From Brugia malayi (taxonomy: Eukaryota; Nematoda; Chromadorea; Rhabditida; Onchocercidae), in NCBI RefSeq assembly GCF_000002995.4, contig NW_025062475.1:9490187-9554186 (forward strand): 64,000 nucleotides of DNA, read 5' to 3'. Made by a program: the position numbers and the translations under genes. Numbering within the stretch: the stretch's first letter is position 1; each line of letters opens with the position of its first letter. The notes under the pieces are model-generated. The model had not been told where the DNA came from and made no database searches. It saw nothing but the letters and a program-made list of their open reading frames with translations. Shown in pieces: positions 33,078 through 45,440 of the stretch.

Positions 33078-33492
33078 CTCTGGTCTTGAATAAATGAATA
33101 CGCGTAATAATGAGATTACTGTAAACAATCCAACGAAAAATCAATGTGTTGCAGCAAAAAAGATTTTCTCTTTTTCAAAGACAATCACGACACTCTCATA
33201 TACACTCTGACCATACCTTAAAGCAATAAGTGGCTGTTACTATATCAAACACACTAAAGCATCACATTAATCCTGTATTTTCAAGCTCTTCTGCCTGACA
33301 CTGAAAATTTAGGCTTACAAGCTTATACTGTTATCTCGGCAAGAGTCACTAGCAGAAGAGATCATCCCTTCAAAATTTGGAAGAGTCGTTTGAAACTTTC
33401 AAAGAGTGCAATAAAAATGATTGCTGAAAAGGCAACAATAACCGAAATTCCCAAACAACAACGATAAAAAATCTTCGGTGATCCATACATCT

Positions 33493-34513
33493 TTATTGTG
33501 AACGTGAGCGAGAGGATCGCGCAGGTGATGCGGAATGTATCGGCGAACGAGATCGCGAACGAGAAGCCGACTTCGGGCTGTATTTCGGAGAACCACGAGG
33601 AGATCGTGAACGTGACCTGTAACGATCATCGATTGCTGCCTCCTTCACCCGAATGTAAGATGTTTCACCCTGTAATATGCTACGTCCGTATTCACATATA
33701 GAAACGTCTTAATGATAATATTTAAGTTCATAGTAATGACAAACCAAATGAATTTAATTCATAAAAGTTGAAGCTTAATAATATCTTTCACAAATGCTTA
33801 CAAGACTGACCTCATGAGACTTGAACTTCGTGTCATCAAGCTTTTTGATTGCATACTTCATGTCATCTTGTCTGGTGTATTCAACAACACCAGTTCCATC
33901 TTTGAAAACGTCTGCATAACAAATGTCACCAGCCTCACGCATATGATCCTTAATAGTAGCAAGTAATCATCTCTATTTGGAAATACATATTTAATTTTTA
34001 TGCACAAAAAATTACCTTCAGATCTTGCCAAGATCCTGTTACTGGAAGTCCAGTTACCAAAACACGATACCCACTGCGACGTGGAGGACCTCGAGGAGGT
34101 GGTGGTCTTCGATCACGTTCCCCACGATCTGGACCATAAAGTGGGCGACCCCCTGGACCACGAGGACCAACTCCGCGAGTCATTTCAACTCTGATCCGGC
34201 ATCCATCCAACTCATAGCCATCACGTCCACGAATGGCGTCACGAGCGTCACTACACCGAGAAAAATTCGAAAAAGATAACACCAACATAGATAGTATTAT
34301 CACTGCAGCATTCTGCAGTACAGCAACGTAAAATGGTAAAAAAACAAACCGTGGGTCGTCAAATTCGATAAATGCAAACGGTGCTCCACGTGTTAGCTTA
34401 ACATCAATGAAATTGATATGTCCATATTTGTAAAACAAGTCTTCCAAATCACGCTGTCTAATATCAGGTGGAAGATTGCCAATATACACACGACAATCAC
34501 GACGACCAGCCAT
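33493..34513 (-). CDS. rsp-3: SRSF1/SF2-type SR splicing factor, copy A
   Basis: Four exons: 34513-34350, 34250-34016, 33948-33811, 33669-33493; 237 residues. SRSF1 binds exonic enhancers and promotes 5' splice-site choice. Seen: RRM1 with RNP2 VYIGNLP and RNP1-like [10 protein letters not shown], a Gly/Arg/Pro linker ([18 protein letters not shown] and [12 protein letters not shown]), the pseudo-RRM with its signature [13 protein letters not shown], and a short RS tail with [16 protein letters not shown]. It is the paralogue of the gene at 36386-37592, with the same exon layout and the same strand; exons 1 and 3 are identical in length (164 and 138 nt). A CTGTTGCAG acceptor lies about 18 nt before the ATG. 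The symbol follows the C. elegans orthologue. Confidence 0.93.
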
Positions 34514-36385
34514 GTTTTTTGTCTTATCTGCAACAGTATATTCAAGAAAACACAGAAGGACTATGTACACTGCTTTTGATTTACGTATCCAAGCAACGCG
34601 ACGCGAAATACACAGACACGGGACAGTACTCATATAATACAATGAAAAATAAAAAAAAAAAACAGGTCCAATCGCACTCCTCTCTACTGGGAATAGTACC
34701 AAACCAACCAACACCACTTAGTTTGGACTCACACCTTCAGCGCATATACACACACACACGCGCTACGCACAACAGCACACACTTCCCATCCCAATCGATA
34801 CCCAACGCCAATTACTAGAACAGGGAATTTAAAATTCACGGCGAAATCAAAAATAACAGCGCAATACCTCCAACATACCAGCACCACACCACCACGTAAT
34901 AGTGGCACGATTTCTTATTATATGAATTTTGTCGTTTAGCAGAAATTTATATTATACAGAATGCCAACAAGCGATTTCTAGTGACCAAAACAATTTCGTC
35001 AGCATAAATCTAACAAATTTGCCTTTAAAACAAATGAGTTAAAGGACTAACTTCATGTGAGCGATGAAAGAATTTCCTAATTTCGGACAAAGAAACACAG
35101 GAAACGAAGAAAAGTCAAAATGGAATACGGGAAAGGAAAATCATTTCAGCAAATGAGCCTGCGTAATAACTAAATCTATTCTAACTGCAAAAATCAAGAT
35201 CCTGCTTAACCATTTTACTGTCCAGCCTGACAATAAAATTCCACCCAATCAAACAGATGGTACTGGAAATAGAAGCAATCTCCTCATAAAAGACAATTCC
35301 ATTGATGCTGTTCACATAGCTAATGCAATTTTCTTAAAAATCTATTTTCCTTTCTGTAGTCCTGTATATCTGAGTATAACAGCACTTAATTTATCGACAC
35401 TATTCAACTGAATTCATATTTAAGATTTAAAGTACTGCATGGAGATCAATGGATCCTAAATTGTATACCATCACCTCACAACAGGTATCAGCAATATTAG
35501 TCAGTTCTGTAAATGACACTAGCTTCTATTCATTTACTCCATAACAAAAGGGCAAATGCACTAAAACTACTGTCAGAATATCTGCACACTGTAGTTAGGA
35601 TGACCATAATTTCATGTAGCTTTCACCAATTCAGCTATATTTCGAAACCATGAACTCAAAATAAAATCAAATCCTATTTACATATATGAACCTCTAATAT
35701 AATCGAAAGTGGTTCGCTTCCAAATCGATATAATCGACTCGGTAACTGAACCCAAATTACTTATTCATCGAATCGAATTGTCAGCGATTCGAAATCGAAT
35801 ACTTGGTTTCTCACTTCGAATCTTGAGCGATTATTAAATACAAAGACTTTATGTCGAAAATTCGGCTCGTTTACGGATTATAGGTTCCTCGTCACTGAAA
35901 TTTGAAAAAGTCGAGTATTTATTACATTTTAACAATAGAGAAGGAAATCAACTGATGAAACCAATTTTATTGTCAATTTGCAAAACAGCAAAGCAATCAA
36001 ATAGATGTTCTTGAAAGTAAGCTTCTTCCGGAAAACAATCCAAACAACCTACTGCACCACAACAGACTGGTAGTTTGTGCAACACGCTAAAACACATACT
36101 TTAATAACGAAGGAATAAAAATAATAAGCTTTTTTCTGAAATATGAACAGTATAAGAGTTCATGAAGGTTACAAACAAACTAGCAGAATTCAAGAACTAA
36201 ACCAGCAAACGAAATGACAACAAATTTTTATGAATTGTGTGCTCAAAACAAACAGCATACATGTCAGCATAAGCTGCCTCCGCTGAGAATTATAACTTGC
36301 CATCATTAAGTGAAACAAACGAAGTCGCAAACAAGTTTAAACAATGCATACTCCAGTGCAGATGTACAGTTGGCACCGCTACTGG
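34514..36385. other. spacer between the two SRSF1-like genes
   Basis: About 1.9 kb with a CA-rich microsatellite near 34744-34765 (cacacacacacgcgc). No coding exon seen. It should hold the upstream region of copy A and the 3' UTR of copy B. Confidence 0.5.
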
Positions 36386-37592
36386 TCAGTAACGTGATCC
36401 AGAGCGAGAGCGAGTTTTTGACCTCGTTTTGGAAGGAGACCGTGAATTTGATGAATGCACTGGAGATGTAGAACGTCGAACAAATGATGTACGAGTGTGA
36501 GAACGAGAGCGCGAAGAACGTGAACGACTTCTTGATGCTGAGCGTGTAGGACTGTATTTCGGTGATGAGCGCGTTTTGCGTGGTGTATGTGAGCGAGAAC
36601 GCGAACGATTCGGACTGTTAATATTCGCTTCCTTTACTCTAATATACGTTACTTCACCCTGAAACTACTTTTGTCTTTCAAAGATAACATGCGAAATTTA
36701 TTTCGAAGTGGAGAACCATACATTACTTTGTACCATTACCTCATGCGATTTGAATTTTGTATCATCCAGTTTCCGAAGGGCATATTTCATGTCTTCGTAA
36801 TTTGTGTATTCGACAACACCAGTGCCATCTCGAAAAACATCTGCATAGCATATTTCACCAGCATCACGCATATGGTCCTAAAATTCGTCACTCTAAAGAC
36901 AATTGAAATATATTCTCATGGAACGATTTGGTATAAAAAATAAGGAAAGCACTCAATTTCCACTGATTATATAATAAGAAAGTTTCACTTTAAGATCCTG
37001 CCACGAGCCGGTGTCGGGAAGGCCTGAAACTATGACACGATATCCACTTCGTCGAGGGGGCGGGCCACGTCGAGGCGACCGCGAATCCGGTCCATACAAC
37101 GGCCGACCACCTGGCCCACGCGGACCAACTCCTCGAGTTAATTCAACTCGGATCCGACACCCGTCAAAGTCATATCCATCTCGACCGTGAACAGCATCTC
37201 GAGCATCTCTGCAATCTTCCAATTTTCCAAACTTCGTAATTCTAGTGAATTAATATGCAGTAATGCTGAAACGAACCATAAGGCCGTACAAAAACTTCAA
37301 GTAAGTTCCACTAAAGGAAATTCAAAGTTTGAAGTAAATTAGTGGAAAAAATAAGTTATGAAATGAGTTATTCAGCGTTACTGTTGAGCTATTCTAGGTT
37401 TATACCACATCAACGGAAAAGTTACTACCTGGGATCATCAAATTCAATAAATGCGAAAGGTACATCTCTTGTAAACTTTATATCGATAAAATTGATGCGT
37501 CCGTACTTGTAGAAAATATCTTCCAGATCTCGTTGTTTCACGTCGCTTGGCAAATTGCCTACAAACACACGACAATCGCGTCTGCCAGCCAT
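36386..37592 (-). CDS. SRSF1/SF2-type SR splicing factor, copy B
   Basis: Four exons: 37592-37429, 37208-36989, 36877-36740, 36658-36386; 264 residues. Same domain order as copy A: RRM1 ([27 protein letters not shown]), Gly/Pro/Arg linker that is 5 codons shorter, pseudo-RRM with [20 protein letters not shown], then a longer RS region (many SRSRS repeats, ending SRSGSRY). Divergence between copies is clear in the linker and tail but slight in the RRMs. Probably arose by tandem duplication. The start codon is preceded by a GCATTTAG acceptor about 10 nt upstream. Confidence 0.93.
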
Positions 37593-37924
37593 TACTACTA
37601 ATCTAAATGCAATTACTGCTAGATTGCACATGTATTTCAAGCGTGAGAGATAGAGCCCAACCAACAGTCCACAAAATTGCTGGCCACAACATCACAAAGG
37701 CACACAATGTGCCAACAAATCCCCCTCCCCTCACCTTACCCTACTCGGCTCGAAGAAATTTCCACACCTAATGGTTAAACTTCGTGCAGACGGCTACGGT
37801 GCCACCCAATCTTTTATAAAGATCTCTATGAAAATTTATGGGCAATGTGTTTGCTACTTCTTTCATATCTCTTTTAGTAGTACTCATCTGAATGATTGCA
37901 ACTGAAAAAGATCTATAGTTTCAG
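37593..37924. promoter_or_regulatory. divergent upstream region of SRSF1 copy B and Artemis
   Basis: About 330 bp between head-to-head genes. At 37914-37924 a TATAGTTTCAG acceptor precedes the Artemis start by 7 nt, so it is a likely trans-splice site. An ATG directly after this acceptor (37925) opens a short out-of-frame ORF overlapping the true start. Confidence 0.5.
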
Positions 37925-37931
37925 ATGCGAA

Positions 37932-40609
37932 ATGAATGCATTCTGTGGTCGATTCAATGAGTGTAATTGGATATCGGTTGATCAGTTCCACTCCAATAAT
38001 CTCAAGTCTTCCGCATTTTTCCTATCTCATTGTCATAGTGGTTTGTTTCATTCTTTTTATGATTGCTGTCGCTTCTTAATGAATCTTTTTGATTCTTTTT
38101 ATCTAAGTGTCAGCGAAATGACCATTTTCGAACTCAATTTAACAACAAAAGTCAAACTTCCTCAATTATTTCCAGTACTTGAATCATTTTTTTCATCATC
38201 TGACTCCTTTTTCCACCTCTTCCCATCATTCCAAACATATCCTAACTTAAAGCTGATATTTTTTCCTTTTTTTTCAATACAACATGTTGAATAGTCATTA
38301 GCGAAATTTTCCATGATATAGATTTTGACTTTCTGTTGCTAGTCTTAGAGGTGAACGTTTACTTTATATATATATTTGATATTTTTCAGACCACATGCAG
38401 GGCTTAGATGGCGACCAGTTTTACGAATTAATAAAAGGGAAATTTGCTGTGCTTTATTGTCATAAAATATCGAAGATCTTTCTTGGTTCAGAGCTTCACC
38501 ATGCAAGACTGCTAGTAAAAAAAATTTGATTCTTAGCAAGCACTTTATCAAAAAACCGTTAGATTTGCATGTAACAGGGAATTTAATTTTTAAATTAAAG
38601 GTCAAATGAAAGTCACCAATTATGCATTTCTCGTAATTCATATTTATCAAAAAAAAAAAAAAAAAAAAAATCAGGAACACATTGTGCCTAAAAATTATAA
38701 TGAGAAATTCACGGTTACTGCCATTTGTGATAACGAAGAACGCGAATCACTGCTTCCATCGTCATCTGCTGATGTTACATTTTTGGATGCCCAACACATT
38801 CCAGGTTCTATCATGTAAGTTTTTAAGCTGCTAATAATTTATGTTAACATTAGAAATGTATTCGATTTTTGCATCATGATTCTTCATTTCGTACCTTTTA
38901 TTCTGCTTAGGATTCTGTTTGAATTCCATGGTGGCTTCAGACTGCTCTATACAGGAGATTATCGCTTGTCAAAAGATGATTGGATTGCTTGCGACATGCT
39001 CAAAGACCCATATGCCAGGTGGAATTTTTAGTCCTGAATAGCTGTTTGCTGTATGAAATTGTCATGTAAAAAATTCTCAAAATCCTTTGATTATTTCTAA
39101 TCTTACTTTTCAGTTCTGGTTTTAAACGTCTTGATGCACTATATTTTGATAGTACATTCTGTCGAAAAGGAGCAGAAAATATACCATCTTTGAAACAAAG
39201 TTGTGCATTGTGTGTTAAGATGGTGAAGGGATGGCTGGAAAAAGATTCGGACAATAAGGTTTTAATATGGTGCGGTGAGTAAAGTTACCTGAAATTTTGC
39301 TTTTCTTGTCTTTCATTACGTAGTTTGAGGGGTATTAAACAAATATGTATCATATGATCACTGCATGACACTAATTTCAGGTAGGTTTGGCCACGAGCTT
39401 TTATTAAAAGCGATTTGGGATGAGCTTCATATTAAATGTCATGTAACCATGATGAAATATCGTATCTATTCAAGTATACTTTTTTAAACACTTTCGAAAT
39501 TTTCACTCTTTTGAAGGACTTGCACCAAAATTCTCGATATTTTTGTGAGTCACCGAGTTCTTGATATTACAGAAATTGATTTTCTTGCTGAGTGTATAAC
39601 ACCGATTGCACGGAACACTCGTGTACATGCATGTACAGCAAAACCAACTGTAACGGAAGAAGTTTTCTTTGAGAATAAACAAAATGTGGTGGCGAAGAAA
39701 AAGAATGACGTTAGCTTCAAACAAACGGTGAAAAAAAAAATGGATTTTATCAATGGATAATTTATTGTAAAAGATGATGTTCTCAGAACTTTCAGATGTC
39801 AACTTGTTGGCTCTGTCGTCCAGATCACAACAATGTACGAGTAATAAAGCCCTCAGCAATTTGGTTTTTGAGAAGAAATAAAAAAAAGTTAGATGAATAT
39901 CTTGAAGACTCAAAAATAAATTCCTTAATCTATGAAATCTAAATGTTGCAAACTGTAGATTATAGATGCAAATTATTAAAATATGTAAATTTATCCGCAA
40001 ATTATTAGTCTATTCAATTTCAGTGTGTTGGGATATGAAAATAATCGGTTTTGCCGTCTGTTTTACTCAGGCCATTGTTCTGTTTCTGAAATGGAAGATG
40101 CTTTTAGCTTGTTAAGACCTGTACGTGCTTATCCAAATAGCACAGACAAACGCAGCAAAGATTTTGCTAAAAAATTATCAATGTACTTCAGGTATACTGT
40201 CTGAGTTTTCGGGGTGATTTTATTGACTTATAGTTGGTCTTTTTTCTTAGCTGGTCATTTTTTGAGCTGATTCTATAAATAAGAAATTCAACCTGTTCTG
40301 TACAGTAAGCCGAAACTAAACAAAGCTTGTTTGCCTTTCTAGGTCTTACTCGTACAGTAGTTCAGTAGTTCGTTCAAATTATCGATAGATACTGATAGCA
40401 TGATAAGTGAAGTTATCACGTTGGCTAACTCTCACAAAACATTAAAGCAAAATGCAACTTGCGAATTTGGTATAGATAACGAAGTTATCAGAGTGAGAAA
40501 TTTAAATACTTTCAGTAATGGTAAGGTTTCTCGACTATTTTCTGAATATTAACTCATTTTGTCAATAATTTCAGATTCGCTCAAACTAAAGAGGAAGAGG
40601 GAAGACTAA
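37932..40609 (+). CDS. Artemis (DCLRE1C)-type SNM1 metallo-beta-lactamase nuclease
   Basis: Eleven exons: 37932-38040, 38390-38514, 38675-38814, 38911-39018, 39114-39274, 39381-39473, 39573-39727, 39796-39887, 40024-40191, 40366-40520, 40575-40609; 446 residues, all phases close. SNM1 nucleases process DNA ends; Artemis acts in end joining. Seen: HCHSDH (H33, H35, D37, H38; metal motif 2), QHIPGSIM with H119, TGDYRL with D141, then the beta-CASP part with YFDSTFC, ARNTRVHAC, VRVIKPSAIWF, YSGHCSVSEM and PVRAYPN. DTTFC, IHAC and IISIKPSTMWF of human Artemis favour Artemis over SNM1A or Apollo. The human C-terminal tail is absent; this protein ends KLKRKRED, a possible nuclear signal. Last-exon choice is not certain: an acceptor at 40342 would instead end at TAG 40386. 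Confidence 0.88.
38650..38670. repeat. poly-A tract directly before a splice acceptor
   Basis: About 22 A followed by TCAG, the acceptor of the third Artemis exon (38675). Confidence 0.9.
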
Positions 40610-41037
40610 TGAATGTTTCTTCTATGTGACAAATTTCTAAACAAATTTTAAAGTCAAACTAAGATTTTATAAGGTGTGGAATGCACCTTAAATTATTTAT
40701 TTCCCGAGAAATTGTGGTTATATTCTATTTTCTATTCAATAGCTGCTATTGTTTGGTATTTTGGGACCATTAATGATAAATCTTGACGTTATTCGATTTT
40801 CAAAGTTAATCATATTCCGAAAACCAGTTTTAAATTTAAGCTAGTCAACCGTTACTTAATGCTTTTTTTCGCTTCTATATTTTCTTATTTCTTTGTCAGA
40901 CAATTTCTGATTCGTACTCTATGTTTCAGAGAGTTTTAGACACTGTTTTTTATTAACGATACATTTTATTAACGTTCGTTCACACTGGTACTACATTTCA
41001 CTTTTATTTATGATGCCATGATAAGTATAATGAACTT
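40610..41037. other. convergent intergenic region
   Basis: Contains the 3' UTRs of Artemis (plus) and the Cys-rich gene (minus). No further feature seen. Confidence 0.5.
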
Positions 41038-42317
41038 TTATTTAATTTCCAGTCCTGGTGCCACTGGAGCGTTCGGAATATGCTCACATCGATAAGTTTT
41101 AGGATTCGGCCGGAACGGAAAACAACAACATCGACACACTTTCTCATGTTTGCGTTTTTTCACTCTATTTATTCTGCAATTGCAGATATGTATGTAATTT
41201 ATACAGTTATGTATAAAATGTATAGAATATGAACTAACTGCATACTGATATGCAGTTAGTTTAAACATTAGTTAGCTTTTTCACAAAATTACCGGTGCGG
41301 TTATCGCTAACATTTTTCGTTGATATGTGTTATTTGTGCCATATCGCCGGGAACTATGAACTATTTAGTCATTTTAAATTTGTTCTTAAACGAAAAATAA
41401 ATTTAGGAGAAAACAATAAACTTGCTTCTTTTGCACAATACACTCGTACCACTTCAGTGAACGTATTTCTTTTTGGAAAACTGGTTCAACCTGATTGAGG
41501 TCTACCTCATTAGTTGGCCACAATTTGCATTCTTCGCCATTAAGCTGAAATTAGGTTGTTATATACGTGTTATATTTAAACAAGAGTCTCTGTTATAAGA
41601 CCTGCATTTTTCATTTTCGATTCTTATGGATCTTAAAATTTACCGACAGTTTATTGTAATCTACTTGACAACTATCCATTTGATCCACGCCTAAAAGATC
41701 CTTTTGCCTACAGATCTTTTCGGATACATAAAATGGGATAAACGAACGTCCACCGCGTATCCTGAAAATATGAAATTATATTGTTAAGTAGTAATTGACT
41801 TAATATTACTTCGATTGTTTTTTGATCTTGTTCAATTATCAGTAATACCGGTAATCGTTACAATGCTAAAATTCATTAATTCCTGTAACATCGACTTGTG
41901 TTATGATAGTAATTTTGATGGCGATGAAAACAGGAGATGAGAACAATGGATACAGTATAACTGGGGTGATACTAATAGTATTACTTGATAGTAATGAAAT
42001 GTGTAATAAAATGATAATGTTGAAAGAATGATGCATATCATTTATTTTAACAGAGGATGGTAGATATCTTAGTAATTTAGAGTTAGTTTTTGAGTGCTAT
42101 TTGAGGTGAAAATAAGGACCAACTCGAATGGACTAAGGTTGCATTTCTTAGCGCCACCGTATCCACAACTTTGTTTGTATGAACACATTCCGCATGCCCT
42201 CTTATTAATGAGAACAGAACCCATGTAGGAGTAAAAGCTCTGCAATGCTTTCCCGTATCGTTGATTTATAAGTTTGTAGAACCAGTGTTGTTGACAAATA
42301 GGTGATATCTGGTTCAT
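41038..42317 (-). CDS. uncharacterised cysteine-rich protein
   Basis: Not recognised. Exons: 42317-42124 (starts [10 protein letters not shown], contains [20 protein letters not shown]), 41761-41644 ([16 protein letters not shown]), 41544 to about 41440 ([17 protein letters not shown], then probably [11 protein letters not shown]), and about 41180-41038 ([17 protein letters not shown], ending PVAPGLEIK). The first three join in phase; the end of exon three and the start of the last exon are unresolved. About a dozen cysteines in spaced pairs plus aromatic residues suggest a disulfide-bonded extracellular domain, perhaps of cystine-knot type, but no signal peptide is visible. A GGTTGTAG acceptor lies 10 nt before the ATG: either this is the true start or upstream exons with a signal peptide are missed. 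The conserved look of the splice sites and frames supports a real gene. Confidence 0.55.
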
Positions 42318-42327
42318 ATATGTCGTC

Positions 42328-45300
42328 TACAACCAGTTGATTTTTAGTCGAGAAATTTGTAGGTTTGATTTTTGACATCAATTTATGCTAGAAATTAATA
42401 TAACTTTGTAGTTAATAGAACAAAATGAGAGAACATTATTTATGGTGTATATTAGCAAATTTCTATCGTCAGACTTTTTATTTTTTTTTTTTTTTGCTTT
42501 TTTTGCTTTTTAGAAGTTTTAACTTTTTTTTTAAATCTTGAAGGCTAAATAAATTAAATGTTTTGAAATCTGAAACCCATGAAATTGAAATACAAAGGAG
42601 GCTGAACTGATTGGTAAAACGAACATTGAATTCCATATCGGGCCAAATGCATGGTCCCCATGTGCTCCAGTTCGAACAGTCACTACTTTGTGTTACTTCA
42701 GAAAAAATTGCTGCAAGCTGCGCACATACTAAAAATTAGTTTCTAAGCAGAACATAATATCTGTCACTTTCAAAGGTAAAAAATTTTGAAATCTTCCATA
42801 CTGTACATAATATACTGATTTCTATAGCGACAGGAACTCTTCAAAAGAAGTTATAATAATTCGAAAATGCAACTTTTCACCTGTTTTCACGAGGAAACAT
42901 ATTATGAATTTAGTAATTTGCACAAAATCCATCAATCCTTATTAGTGTTGACTCCAACTCTGCAAAGTGCATCATTATTTTAAATAACTGGAAAATGAGA
43001 AGTTAATGAATATAAAGCATCAAAAAAACTAATAATTGAAGAAAATGAGGAAGAAAAGTAAGTCCGAAAAAGTGTCTATGGCATCTCTCCTGTGATAATT
43101 GCAGAAATGTTAAAATAGGTTATTGAACAACAGCAGGCCCTCATTAAAACCAACGTCATTTCAATCATCATCAAGAAATCATGTTTTCAAAGGTCATGTC
43201 GTCATATAGCTGAATGGATTATCTAATTGTGCATTTGAATGTAATAGAATTTCCAGAAGCGTAAAATATATTTAATTCCAGTTACCTAAACATCAAAAAA
43301 TGGATCATTATAAAAATAGGACTTGAAATACAAAAGATTATCACATTAATGTCATTCAATGTCGAGAAGGACTGAAACTTTAATCAAATTCATAGTAATA
43401 ACACATTAATTTTACTAACTGTATTAAAAATTCAAATTTGCCGAAAATATTACCGAAATTTTTGATTTTTCAAAAACTTTTCTTTATTTTGAGAAATTGA
43501 AATATAGGTTCAGTGAAATGATACTAAATCGTTGCAATAATTTCAAATCAGAAAGTGAAATCATATTGCATTTTATATAAGGCAGTGATTGATTGATAAG
43601 GAAGAGGCTGAGATCTGCTTAAAATAATCATTTGGAGGTATTCTGGCAAAGGATCTATAGAATTTCAAAGGGATTTCAGAAATTAATACTCTAAATGAAC
43701 ACTTTTTAACTTGATATCCTTCGCATAGTTTACCTCCAATAAAACAGTGGAAGTGGAATTTGGAAATTTTATGAAATTTGGTCCATTGAATAATTGCTCC
43801 ATTTCGAGTACTTTACTGCAAAAATAGTGCTACTTCTCATTTCTGAAATCCTTTCCTCAAAATTTGGCAGAAATACTTCGCTGCTATTAAAATACGGAGT
43901 GTGAAAATGGGTAGGATGATTCGAAGTAAGCAGGAATGATCAAAGTTGCGGACATTTTATGGAGCTAAGCTTCAACAATAATTGATGCTCAGTAGGAAAA
44001 ATGGTTTAATAATTGTTTCAACTTTTCAAAATTTTGAATGTTTCACAATTATATCATAAAACTTTTCCAACCAGTTTTAAATGTAGACATATAGAGATAA
44101 CGTTATGTGGGTGGAGGAAGCCGAAGGAATATGAGCCTAATTAAATTGTCGGTCTTTATTTTTGATCGAGTTTAACAGTTAAGTGATGATAGCAAAATTT
44201 CATTCGTGGCAGTAGATTTGGAAAAAATGTTTGCCTTAATTACAGCATCCGCATAAATCAGTATTGTTTTAAATAATTGTTTCAATGCAGCATCTAATTA
44301 ACTGATTTGTTACATTAGATGACTTTCCTTACAACTAGTCTCCCTTTCATTTAGTTTCTTTTTGTTCTTCCACTAATTAATTCTAACTTTCTTCACACTT
44401 CACTCGCAGTTCCTCGTGATAATGCAATCGCAAACAAAGCAGTACTGATTGCTGAAAAGATTTGCGAATGGTTTGACTGCTACCTTATTTAAGCTTATGC
44501 ATTCAGATAATCATCGCTGATCGGTAAGTACTACTTTTCGAATTCATGCAATCATAATTTTGAGATTCATTTTGGGTCATAGTCTTAAACTTAGAGATTT
44601 ACTAAACCCAATACAAGGCCCGAAATTTATATGACCAGGTATATCAATATCTTCTTTCGATTGGTCCTTCTGCTGTCATCAAACTAACAGAATCAGCGCC
44701 AATCCTAAGTGGTGACAGCTAATAAAAATGACAAAACTTGTGCTATTCAAGTGTAGATTTATTATTTAATGTTATGGACTCCAATTTCTTTAAATTTTAA
44801 TCTGTATAACTATTAGCACATTCGTTAATCAAGCAAGCGATGATCTACTTAGTCAATATCAAACCTAGACATATACTTAAAAAAGCGCTCTCCTTTTTCC
44901 TGAAACTTGAAGATCACTGAATTAAGTGATTTTAATAAAAAAGAATGATTTTTACTTTTCACATAAAAAAAGAAAAACTATTACGCTTATTTCTGAGATT
45001 CTCTTAGCAAAGAAATGAAAATATTACATTTAAATAAACTTAAAAAATTTAGCATGGCAAACTTTTCGTATAGAAATAGTACAATAATTGTACACCTAGC
45101 ACAAGACTACTCTCAGACTGTTATCCCAAAAGAAAAGACCGCCAATGCGGGAAACAAATTGACCTTTTGCGCCCTTTTCTTACTGCTAATCTTTTCCTTT
45201 CAATCTTTTCTCCCCCACACCGTATGTTCCTCTCCCCCAATTTCTCTCTTTCTTTGCTTCTCTTAAATAATCGTGTCTCTTCGTACTCGGTACTCGGTTC
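42328..45300. other. long gene-free stretch
   Basis: About 3 kb, AT-rich, without convincing exons. T-runs near 42479-42495. A pyrimidine-rich tract (45170-45265) leads into the small ORF at 45309. Confidence 0.45.
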
Positions 45301-45308
45301 TATTCAGG

Positions 45309-45440
45309 ATGATGGAACAACTTATCATTTACGCTTACAGAAAGCCCGGTAGCCTGTTCTGGCTAAGAGGGAAGCTACTTGGCCTAAGAATCCCTTCTCT
45401 GGTTGGCTGGATGAAGAAACAGCTTTCATTTGGAGATTAG
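45309..45440 (+). CDS. possible 43-residue small protein
   Basis: A pyrimidine-rich tract ends in TTCTATTCAG at 45307, and the ORF starts one base later, the same arrangement as in mago. The frame MMEQLIIYAYRKPGSLFW ... GWMKKQLSFGD is open for 43 codons and basic; ATTAAA follows about 15 nt after the stop as a possible polyadenylation signal. Base composition is less AT-rich than the surroundings. The frame starting at the first base after the acceptor also looks protein-like (DDGTTYHLRLQKAR, then in-frame TAG, then PVLAKREATWPKNPFSGW ... RLGKNL). So the locus could be a small gene, a pseudogene read in the other frame, or an exon with donor at CG|GTAGCC. No family recognised. Confidence 0.4.
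   Translation: MMEQLIIYAYRKPGSLFWLRGKLLGLRIPSLVGWMKKQLSFGD

Noticed and set aside
34468..34818. 116-codon plus-strand ORF over SRSF1 copy A
   Set aside because: Antisense shadow of the RRM1 exon and its upstream region.
38345..38680. 111-codon minus-strand ORF
   Set aside because: Shadow of Artemis exon 2 plus the poly-A tract read as poly-Phe.
39474..39572. In-frame extension upstream of Artemis exon 7 (SHRVLDITE...)
   Set aside because: The join 39473/39573 is phase-correct and gives a better match to the Artemis beta-CASP region; the extension lacks a usable acceptor in phase.
39503..40000. 165-codon minus-strand ORF in Artemis
   Set aside because: Antisense shadow of three verified Artemis exons.
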